A program made the translations under genes and the position numbers. Positions 24,354 through 29,093 of a stretch of DNA of 29,093 nucleotides are shown here, one piece after another; position 1 is the first letter of the stretch, and each line of letters begins with the position of its first letter. The stretch spans positions 1 through 29,093 of the forward strand of contig DESK01000050.1 of assembly GCA_002361955.1 (NCBI GenBank), read 5' to 3'. Under the pieces are notes generated by a model. The model was not told where the DNA came from. It worked only from the letters and a program-made list of their open reading frames with translations, and ran no database searches. This stretch comes from Lachnospiraceae bacterium UBA3316. Lineage in GTDB: Bacteria; Bacillota; Clostridia; Lachnospirales; Lachnospiraceae.

Positions 24354-25219
24354 AAAAATTTGTGAAAGTCTGCCTGATTCTGGGGGCGGTTTTGGCTGTG
24401 ACAGGCGCAGCACTCTGTGTGGTAGGAGGTATCTTTGGAGTAGATATGGGAAGATTTGAGAATTTACTTAGTTTCAGGAATAACGTTCTCTGGAAATCAA
24501 ACGGACAGGGCAGGAAGATTGACGAGTATTATGAAGGGATCAGAAACCTCAGCCTGGATATCGGCGTAACGTCAGTGAAGATCCAGGAGAGCGGGGATAA
24601 CAGATTTCATGTGTACGGCGTCTGCTATGACGATAATTTCTCTTGCCAAAAGGATGGGGACACCCTGGAGGTAGAGGGCAGGCGGAGATGGGTACACAAC
24701 AGCCAGTCAGGAGAACAGCTCACCATTGAAATCCCGGTGGGAACCGTATTTGAGGAAGTGGAGATCGATGTGGGAGTCGGCGAGCTGGATGCCGCAGGCC
24801 TGTACTGTCGGGAGCTTTCCATCGACTGCGGCGTGGGAAGCGTTTCCGTAAGCGGCCGGGTGGAGGATGAATGCAGCATCGACTGCGGCGTGGGAGAGGT
24901 ATCCCTGAACCTGGAAAATGCCCAGGAGGATTTTGATTATCAGATCACTTGCGGCATAGGCGACGTCGTTCTGGGGGAGAATAGCTACAGCGGTATTTCA
25001 AAGCGAAGAGAGATCGACAATGGCACAGGGAGAGGTATGGAGATTGACTGCGGCATGGGAAGTGTGATGCTCACATTTTCCGACAGCCCAAAGAGCGCAG
25101 GCTTCACATCCGGGAACACGGAACGCCCTGCGGAAGAATCAGAGCACCATATGGAAGAAACGGAACACCATATAGAGGGACAGGAGTACCCTCTGGAGGA
25201 GACGAAGCATCACCTGTAG
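24350..25219 (+). CDS. DUF4097 family membrane-anchored beta-repeat protein with His-rich heptad tail
   Basis: The 289-aa protein starts with a membrane anchor (KFVKVCLILGAVLAVTGAAL, about residues 3-30) and continues as an extracytoplasmic beta-strand repeat region typical of DUF4097. There the motif xIDCGVGxVxVxG recurs (IDVGVGELDAAG, IDCGVGSVSVSG, IDCGVGEVSLN, TCGIGDVVLG, IDCGMGSVMLTF), suggesting a short beta-helix. Residues 262-289 are four consecutive seven-residue units, EESEHHM / EETEHHI / EGQEYPL / EETKHHL, ending exactly at the stop codon. The His-His pairs could bind metal, which is inference. The ATG overlaps the DUF1700 stop (ATGA). Family proteins are often linked to PspC and LiaX-like envelope stress sensing; a role here is likely but unproven. 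Confidence 0.82.
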   Translation: MKKFVKVCLILGAVLAVTGAALCVVGGIFGVDMGRFENLLSFRNNVLWKSNGQGRKIDEYYEGIRNLSLDIGVTSVKIQESGDNRFHVYGVCYDDNFSCQKDGDTLEVEGRRRWVHNSQSGEQLTIEIPVGTVFEEVEIDVGVGELDAAGLYCRELSIDCGVGSVSVSGRVEDECSIDCGVGEVSLNLENAQEDFDYQITCGIGDVVLGENSYSGISKRREIDNGTGRGMEIDCGMGSVMLTFSDSPKSAGFTSGNTERPAEESEHHMEETEHHIEGQEYPLEETKHHL

Positions 25220-25282
25220 AAATGCTCCGGCTGCGGAGAGATCCGGAGGAGCCTTATACGATGTGAGAAAGGAAGGACAGAT

Positions 25283-25465
25283 ATGTCAAAGAAATTGTAC
25301 AAATCGAGAAAGGATCAGATGATCTGCGGCGTATGCGGAGGGATTGGAGAATACTTGAATATTGATCCCACGCTGATCCGCCTGCTGGCCGTGCTGCTGG
25401 GCTGCACCAGTACAGGAATTATTATCTATATTGTGGCGGCGATCATTATTCCCTACGAGTATTAA
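25283..25465 (+). CDS. PspC domain small membrane protein
   Basis: This 60-aa single-domain PspC protein shows KKLYKSRKDQMICGVCGGIG, EYLNIDPTLIRLLAVLL, and a C-terminal membrane helix ending IIPYEY. PspC proteins belong to the phage-shock/envelope-stress response and sit in the membrane; stand-alone copies of this size are common in Firmicutes. AGGAAGGA precedes the ATG by about 6 bases. It lies 63 bases after the DUF4097 gene, with a modest CTCCGG/CCGGAG inverted repeat in the gap, and probably belongs to the same transcript. Confidence 0.92.
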   Translation: MSKKLYKSRKDQMICGVCGGIGEYLNIDPTLIRLLAVLLGCTSTGIIIYIVAAIIIPYEY

Positions 25466-25485
25466 AAGGGAATGGGCAGTTAGCG

Positions 25486-25515
25486 TGAATAGAATCCTGA
25501 AAGCGGGCCATACTC
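25486..25515 (+). promoter_or_regulatory. Sigma-G-like (forespore) promoter of the SASP gene
   Basis: TGAATA (25486-25491), a 17-bp spacer and CATACTC (25509-25515) match the Bacillus subtilis sigma-G consensus TGAATA / CATACTA at 12 of 13 positions as I recall it. It lies directly before an SASP gene, the classic sigma-G target. Confidence 0.7.
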
Positions 25516-25545
25516 CAAACAAAGAAAGGGGGTATGGCCTGTTTT
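25506..25545 (+). terminator. Inverted repeat after pspC, possible terminator of the padR operon
   Basis: GGCCATACTCC (25506-25516) and GGGGTATGGCC (25529-25539) form an 11-bp stem with one G-U pair and a 12-base A-rich loop, followed by TGTTTT. In a transcript from pspC it could terminate weakly. In the SASP transcript the 5' arm would be missing, since it holds the -10 box. Confidence 0.5.
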
Positions 25546-25767
25546 ATGCCTAAGAAAGAAAAGAACATCGACTTGAACAATCTGACGCCGGAGGAAGAAC
25601 TGAAATACGAAATCGCGGGGGAGCTGGGGCTGCTGGACCAGGTGCTGAACCAGGGATGGAAATCTCTCACAGCCAAGGAAACCGGCCGCATTGGCGGTAT
25701 GATGACGAAACGAAAAAAGCAGATGAAACACGAAGCTTTACTATCGGAGCAAGAAATGGTAAAATAG
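25546..25767 (+). CDS. Small acid-soluble spore protein, alpha/beta type
   Basis: SASPs coat and protect DNA in the dormant spore and are degraded by GPR at germination. The 73-aa sequence carries the family blocks LKYEIAGELGLLDQV (residues 19-33, including the GPR cleavage-type stretch KYEIAGELG) and LTAKETGRIGGMMTKR (41-56). The N-terminal extension (PKKEKNIDLNNLTPEEE) is seen in clostridial members. I chose ATG 25546 over ATG 25534 because the Shine-Dalgarno-like AAAGGGGGT ends at 25533, leaving no spacing for the earlier ATG; the 12-base spacing for the chosen start is long, so the start remains uncertain. A sigma-G-like promoter lies just upstream, and gpr itself is 1.8 kb downstream. 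Confidence 0.83.
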   Translation: MPKKEKNIDLNNLTPEEELKYEIAGELGLLDQVLNQGWKSLTAKETGRIGGMMTKRKKQMKHEALLSEQEMVK

Positions 25768-25796
25768 GGACAAAAGAAAAGGCGGGGAGGATGAAA

Positions 25797-26774
25797 ATGA
25801 AGAGCCTGAAGGAAGATCTGAGAAGCGGAAATTTAAAAAGAGTCTATCTTCTCTGTGGAGAAGAGGATTACTTGAAAAATTTCTATAAAAACAAGCTGAA
25901 GAGCGCTGTGCTTCCTCCGGGGGATACGATGAATCTCTCTGTCTATGGAGGAAAGGGCATCGACGTTAGGGAGGTGATCTCCCAGGCAGACACGATGCCC
26001 TTTTTTGCGGACAGGCGATTGATTTTGATCGAGGACAGCGGATTTTTCAAGACGGCGTCTCCGGAGCTGGCAGACTACATACCGAGGATGCCTCAGGAAA
26101 CCTGCATGGTGTTTGTGGAAAATGAGGTAGATAAACGGGGGAAGCTCTACAAAGCAGTGAAGAATACGGGCCGCGTGGTGGAGATGAAGAGGCAGGATGA
26201 GCGGACGCTGATGAACTGGGTGCTCAGCACTCTGCGGAAAGAGAAAAAAAATATTACCTCCGCCACGATGGAGCTGTTTCTCAGCCGTACGGGCAATGAC
26301 ATGGAATTTATTGAAAAGGAGCTGGAAAAGCTGCTCTGCTATACCATAGGACGTGACGTGGTTACCTCGAAGGATGTGGAGGACGTCTGTACAGTGCGGA
26401 CGGAAAATAAGATCTTTGATATGATCAATGCCATTGCGGAGAAAAAGCAGAAAAAGGCGTTGGATCTGTACTATGATCTGCTGGCCTTAAAGGAGCCTCC
26501 CATGCGGATCCTTTATCTGATCACCAGGCAGTTCAATCTTCTGATGCAGGTGAAGGCGCTTCTGGCTCAGGGCTTTGACCAGAATGGGGCAGCGGAGAAG
26601 CTGAAAATGCAGAGCTTTATCGTGAGAAATTATGCCAGGCAGGCCCGCAGCTTTACAGAGGAAGAACTGGAGAGGGCGGTCAAGGACTGCATCGAAGCCG
26701 AGGAGGCAGTGAAGACAGGGCGCATGAACGATGTGCTGAGCGTAGAGCTTCTGATCGTGCAGTACAGCGCCTAG
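25797..26774 (+). CDS. holA: DNA polymerase III delta subunit (HolA)
   Basis: The delta subunit is the clamp-loader wrench that opens the beta sliding clamp at replication forks. I chose ATG 25797, six bases after GGGGAGG; an ATG at 25791 touches the Shine-Dalgarno and is unlikely. The 325-aa length is normal. Features are the N-terminal LKRVYLLCGEEDYLKNFY (about 12-29), MPFFADRRLILIEDSGFF (about 66-83, the clamp-contact region), DMEFIEKELEKLLCY and the C-terminal oligomerisation domain (ENKIFDMINAIAEKK, RILYLITRQFNLLMQVK). It starts 29 bases after the SASP gene; a housekeeping promoter for it must lie upstream within or before that gene. Confidence 0.95.
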   Translation: MKSLKEDLRSGNLKRVYLLCGEEDYLKNFYKNKLKSAVLPPGDTMNLSVYGGKGIDVREVISQADTMPFFADRRLILIEDSGFFKTASPELADYIPRMPQETCMVFVENEVDKRGKLYKAVKNTGRVVEMKRQDERTLMNWVLSTLRKEKKNITSATMELFLSRTGNDMEFIEKELEKLLCYTIGRDVVTSKDVEDVCTVRTENKIFDMINAIAEKKQKKALDLYYDLLALKEPPMRILYLITRQFNLLMQVKALLAQGFDQNGAAEKLKMQSFIVRNYARQARSFTEEELERAVKDCIEAEEAVKTGRMNDVLSVELLIVQYSA

Positions 26775-26782
26775 CAGGATCC

Positions 26783-26906
26783 ACGGCAATTAGCAAAAAT
26801 TTCCATCTACTGCGTTGTCGTCAATCAACAATGTCACCGCATCGCCTCATTCCTCCGCCTTGTAGATGATAATTTATCCTGTGCGAAACAGGTCACTAAT
26901 TACCGT
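26783..26906 (-). repeat. 124-bp inverted-repeat structured element (candidate mobile repeat or structured RNA)
   Basis: Terminal arms ACGGCAATTAG (26783-26793) and CTAATTACCGT (26896-26906) pair over 11 bp with one mismatch. Inside are a 14-position stem (26797-26810 with 26862-26875), a hairpin TTGTCG/CAACAA (26815-26820 with 26826-26831) with a TGCG/CGCA base (26811-26814 with 26838-26841), and a perfect CCTGT/ACAGG hairpin (26878-26892). Three C-A mismatches on the + strand become G-U wobbles if the - strand is transcribed, so I assign the - strand. It begins 9 bases after the holA stop. It has no coding potential I recognise. Confidence 0.6.
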
Positions 26907-26967
26907 AGGCCATACCAGGCAGCGGAACAGGAGGTCATCCATGCCACTGTGAGCAGTGATAAACACA

Positions 26968-26998
26968 AAAAAACCAGGCTGACGGGACCTGGTTTTTT
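26968..26998. terminator. Bidirectional intrinsic terminator between holA and rpsT
   Basis: AAAAAACCAGG (26968-26978) and CCTGGTTTTTT (26988-26998) flank a 9-base loop, giving a U-tract on either strand. It ends rpsT transcripts on the - strand and holA transcripts on the + strand. A second hairpin, GGGAGC/GCTCCC at 27011-27029, lies between it and rpsT. Confidence 0.9.
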
Positions 26999-27054
26999 CT
27001 GTGTAATGGAGGGAGCCAGCAGAGCTCCCGCACTATATCCGTGTATCGATTCGA

Positions 27055-27318
27055 TTAAGCGATGCCGTTTACGGCTTTTGCTAAGCGGGATACTTTTCTC
27101 GCAGAAGTGTTTTTATGATAAACACCCTTTGATGTAGCTTTATCAATAACAGAAGTAGCATTTAATAAAGCGGCAGCAGCGGCCTCTTTATCCTGAGCCG
27201 CAACAGCAGCATCAACCTTCTTGATCGCAGTCTTAACGCTGGATTTGATTGATTTGTTGCGGGCAGCCTTTGTTCTGTTTACTAAGATCCTTTTCTTTGC
27301 AGATTTGATGTTAGCCAA
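27055..27318 (-). CDS. rpsT: 30S ribosomal protein S20
   Basis: S20 is a primary 16S rRNA-binding protein of the small subunit. The start is TTG at 27318-27316: GGAGGT lies seven bases upstream and the product begins with the conserved ANIKSAKKRILVNRTKAARNK sequence, here given in two parts as ANIKSAKKRI and LVNRTKAARNK. The 87-aa length is right, and the alanine-rich helices and the C-terminal YHKNTSARKVSRLAKAVN are typical. A TTG start is common for this gene and may limit translation. It is a single-gene unit opposite in direction to holA and gpr, the common clostridial arrangement holA-rpsT-gpr. Confidence 0.96.
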   Translation of the reverse strand: MANIKSAKKRILVNRTKAARNKSIKSSVKTAIKKVDAAVAAQDKEAAAAALLNATSVIDKATSKGVYHKNTSARKVSRLAKAVNGIA

Positions 27319-27369
27319 CCTGTACACCTCCAAAATATTTTTATCATCATTCATATTAAACCGTTATCT

Positions 27370-27405
27370 TTCACACCGAGCCGGACACGGACGTACCAGT
27401 GTGAA
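27370..27405 (-). promoter_or_regulatory. Hairpin in the rpsT leader
   Basis: In the rpsT 5' leader a perfect 7-bp stem TTCACAC/GTGTGAA encloses 22 bases, starting about 5-10 bases after the predicted transcription start and ending about 50 bases before the TTG. It may be a stability or autoregulatory element; I do not recognise a named S20 leader family. Confidence 0.45.
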
Positions 27406-27416
27406 CGTACTTTTAT

Positions 27417-27445
27417 AGTTTAGCCCAACCTTCCTCGGATGTCAA
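27417..27445 (-). promoter_or_regulatory. Sigma-A promoter of rpsT
   Basis: On the - strand TTGACA (27440-27445), a 17-bp spacer and TAAACT (27417-27422) form a good vegetative promoter, giving a leader of about 90 bases before the TTG start. Confidence 0.75.
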
Positions 27446-27483
27446 TACATATTTTCGAAAAAATTGTAGATAATAATAGGTAG

Positions 27484-27516
27484 TGAATGGTAATTGCGAA
27501 GTCACGGAACAATTAC
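27484..27516 (+). promoter_or_regulatory. Candidate forespore (sigma-F/G-like) promoter of gpr with inverted repeat
   Basis: TGAATG (27484-27489) and, 16 bases later, GGAACAATT (27506-27514) loosely fit a sigma-F-type promoter (GGnnAnAnT with one mismatch). A perfect 7-bp inverted repeat GTAATTG/CAATTAC (27490-27496, 27510-27516) lies in the same stretch. No vegetative promoter is visible here. Confidence 0.35.
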
Positions 27517-27536
27517 GGTAGAAGAAGGAGAAGACG

Positions 27537-28490
27537 ATGCTGGGAAAATTCAATATCCGCACAGACCTGGCGCTGGAGGCCAAGGAAAGCTTTGAGGAGG
27601 ATCACGTAGAGATACGGGGAGTGAAGATCACGGAGACGGAGGATGAGGAGAGGGAGATCAGGACGACGAGGGTGGTCATTGAGACGGAAAACGGGGCAAA
27701 GGCCATGGGAAAGCCCGTGGGAACTTATGTTACCATGGAAGCCCCCCATATGTCTGTTTCCGACGAGGGGTATCACAGAGAAGTGTCCGAAGCTCTGGCC
27801 GGGCACCTGCGGGAGCTTCTGGGAGACCGGGAGCAGTCGGTGCTGGTGGTGGGGCTGGGAAACAGGGAGGTGACGCCGGACGCCCTGGGGCCTTATGTGG
27901 CCGGCCATGTGGATATCACCCGCCATATGATCCGGGAGTACGGGAAAGCGTTTTTGGACAGGGAGAGAACCTGCCCAGTCAGCGCCCTGATACCGGGAGT
28001 TATGGCGCAGACAGGGATGGAGACCCTGGAAATTATCCGGGGGGTGGTGGAGGAGACGAAGCCGGACGTGGTCATCGCGGTGGACGCTTTGGCGGCCAGA
28101 AGCACCCGGAGGCTGAACCGGACGATCCAGATTACGGATACGGGGATCAATCCCGGATCTGGCGTGGGAAACCACAGAGACGGCATTACGAAGGAGACGC
28201 TTGGCGTTCCTGTCATTGCCATCGGTGTTCCTACCGTGGTGGACGCGGCGACAATCGTCAACGACACGATGGAGAGTCTGGTGGATACGATGGACCGGGA
28301 CGCCCATATCAAAAACCTGGGGGGAGCCCTTGGAACCTTAAGCAAAAGCGAGAAGCAGCAGATGATCCGGGAACTGATTTCCCCCCATCTGAACACCATG
28401 TTTGTGACGCCGAAGGATATCGATGAGACGATCCACCGCATCAGCTATACGGTGTCTGAGGGGATTAACCTGGCTCTTTCCCTGTCATAG
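27537..28490 (+). CDS. gpr: GPR endopeptidase, germination protease for SASPs
   Basis: GPR is made in the forespore as an inactive zymogen, processes itself, and degrades SASPs during germination to supply amino acids. The 317-aa product has the conserved start FNIRTDLALEAKE, the region where the propeptide is cut. It also has GLGNREVTPDALGPYVAGH with Asp115, and VIAVDALAAR with Asp183; these two aspartates correspond to the catalytic pair described for Bacillus GPR. DTGINPGSGVGNHR and GVPVIAIGVPTVVDAATI are further family blocks. The propeptide is short. AAGGAG precedes the ATG by 6 bases. A substrate gene (the SASP) lies 1.8 kb upstream. Confidence 0.95.
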   Translation: MLGKFNIRTDLALEAKESFEEDHVEIRGVKITETEDEEREIRTTRVVIETENGAKAMGKPVGTYVTMEAPHMSVSDEGYHREVSEALAGHLRELLGDREQSVLVVGLGNREVTPDALGPYVAGHVDITRHMIREYGKAFLDRERTCPVSALIPGVMAQTGMETLEIIRGVVEETKPDVVIAVDALAARSTRRLNRTIQITDTGINPGSGVGNHRDGITKETLGVPVIAIGVPTVVDAATIVNDTMESLVDTMDRDAHIKNLGGALGTLSKSEKQQMIRELISPHLNTMFVTPKDIDETIHRISYTVSEGINLALSLS

Positions 28491-28513
28491 GTTTTGTCCG
28501 GGCCTCATATAAT
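28484..28513 (+). promoter_or_regulatory. Candidate sigma-E promoter of spoIIP overlapping the gpr stop
   Basis: GTCATAGG (28484-28491), 14 bases and CATATAAT (28506-28513) resemble the mother-cell sigma-E promoter (mATATT-type -35, CATAnAnT -10). The -35 overlaps the gpr stop codon. In Bacillus subtilis spoIIP has its own sigma-E promoter downstream of gpr, so the placement is sensible. Confidence 0.45.
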
Positions 28514-28641
28514 GATACCAGGGCCAGAAGGCCATGGATCCTGCATGGAAATGCATGGCTTTGGGATCCACAGGATCATAGCTGCGGGCGATAGGCAGCT
28601 CTGGATCAATGAGTGATCGTATGAGGGAGGCTGGACGGGAA

Positions 28642-29093
28642 ATGCAGAGAAAGCTACAGGGCGCGGCGTGGATTTTGATAGTTGTCTTAGGCCTCTATAT
28701 ATTCTATAGAGGTCTTGCCATTGTGCGGGAAAATCACCTTCTGCAGAAGCTTCCGGGGATCGGAAGTCTTGGGAGAAGCCTGGAGACAATGGCAGTAAAG
28801 ACCCATATGCCCTCTTTAACCTTTGCGTGGCAGGGGACAGGCTATGGGGGAGAGTGGACGGATTTCGTGCTGGACGGGGTTTTTCCGCTGTACTCTTACG
28901 CGAAGGAGGAGGCCGAAGGGATGCCTGATATCGAGAGCCGTCTGGAGTATGAGCTGATGATGGAGCTGGAGAGCCCTACGGAGGAATTGGCGGAGGGAAA
29001 AGGCAGCCCAGAGAAAAGCGGCGCCAAAACAGATGGGACAAGCGGCGGGGAAAGGCCAGGCGGCAGCAGGGCAGAGGAGGCAAAAGAGGGGCC
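28642..29093 (+). CDS. spoIIP: Probable stage II sporulation protein P, N-terminal part (cut by window end)
   Basis: SpoIIP is a membrane-anchored cell-wall amidase/endopeptidase that, with SpoIID and SpoIIM, drives septal thinning and engulfment. Only about 150 residues are visible. After a short basic start (MQRKLQGA) comes a membrane helix (AWILIVVLGLYIFYRGLAIV), then an outside segment and, from about residue 110, a low-complexity linker rich in E, G, K and S; the catalytic amidase domain would follow beyond the window. The ATG at 28642 has GGGAGG 11 bases upstream; in-frame ATGs at 28609 and 28621 lack a ribosome site. The call rests mainly on the conserved gpr-spoIIP gene order and topology, since no diagnostic motif is reached. 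Confidence 0.7.
   Translation, partial: MQRKLQGAAWILIVVLGLYIFYRGLAIVRENHLLQKLPGIGSLGRSLETMAVKTHMPSLTFAWQGTGYGGEWTDFVLDGVFPLYSYAKEEAEGMPDIESRLEYELMMELESPTEELAEGKGSPEKSGAKTDGTSGGERPGGSRAEEAKEG

Noticed and set aside
25534..25545. ATG 25534 as the SASP start
   Set aside because: The purine-rich ribosome site abuts this ATG without spacing, and the extra residues (MACF) are not typical of the family; ATG 25546 fits better.
28508..28513. TATAAT at 28508-28513 as a vegetative -10 box before spoIIP
   Set aside because: No -35 hexamer lies 16-18 bases upstream; the surrounding CATATAAT fits a sigma-E -10 better.

Overview
The window reads as chromosomal DNA from an anaerobic, spore-forming, GC-rich Firmicute of the Clostridia, most likely Lachnospiraceae. 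This rests on the oxygen-independent (cbi-type) cobalamin pathway, a CobA-HemD fusion, a PadR/HAAS/DUF4097/PspC module, an alpha/beta-type small acid-soluble spore protein (SASP), the gpr-spoIIP pair, Shine-Dalgarno-rich starts and several TTG starts. The assignment comes from gene content only.

Region 1 (1-11660, + strand) is the distal part of a cobalamin operon: cbiF, cbiG, cbiH, a three-domain cbiJ-cbiE-cbiT fusion, cbiA, cbiB, cobD, cbiP, cbiC and finally a ketopantoate-reductase-like/GNAT fusion, closed by a strong intrinsic terminator. Genes overlap or lie a few bases apart. CbiL, CbiD and the nucleotide-loop genes (cobU/S/T/C) are not here; the operon clearly starts upstream.

Region 2 (11661-15740) holds one large secreted protein of 1276 aa: signal peptide, lectin-like domain, a degenerate SGNH domain, an intact SGNH hydrolase domain, two helical FIVAR-like modules and BspA-type leucine-rich repeats. 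A bidirectional terminator separates it from the convergent cbiK.

Region 3 (15739-22866) supplies the tetrapyrrole precursor. cbiK (cobaltochelatase, - strand) diverges from hemA-hemC-cobA/hemD-hemB-hemL, which together make uroporphyrinogen III and precorrin-2 from glutamyl-tRNA. No heme-branch gene is present, so the set feeds corrinoid and perhaps siroheme. A precorrin-2 dehydrogenase is also absent from the window.

Region 4 (22867-25543) has about 450 bp of AT-richer, decayed coding sequence, then a padR-HAAS(DUF1700)-DUF4097-pspC membrane/envelope-stress module. A consensus sigma-A promoter there overlaps a perfect palindrome.

Region 5 (25486-29093) is housekeeping and sporulation: a SASP gene with a sigma-G-like promoter, holA (DNA polymerase III delta), a 124-bp inverted-repeat structured element, rpsT (- strand), gpr (the protease that degrades SASPs) and the truncated start of a probable spoIIP.

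The least explained items are the 124-bp structured element at 26783-26906, the pseudo-SGNH/SGNH tandem enzyme, the reductase-acetyltransferase fusion ending the cobalamin operon, and the decayed stretch before padR. No tRNA, rRNA, CRISPR array or insertion sequence was recognised.
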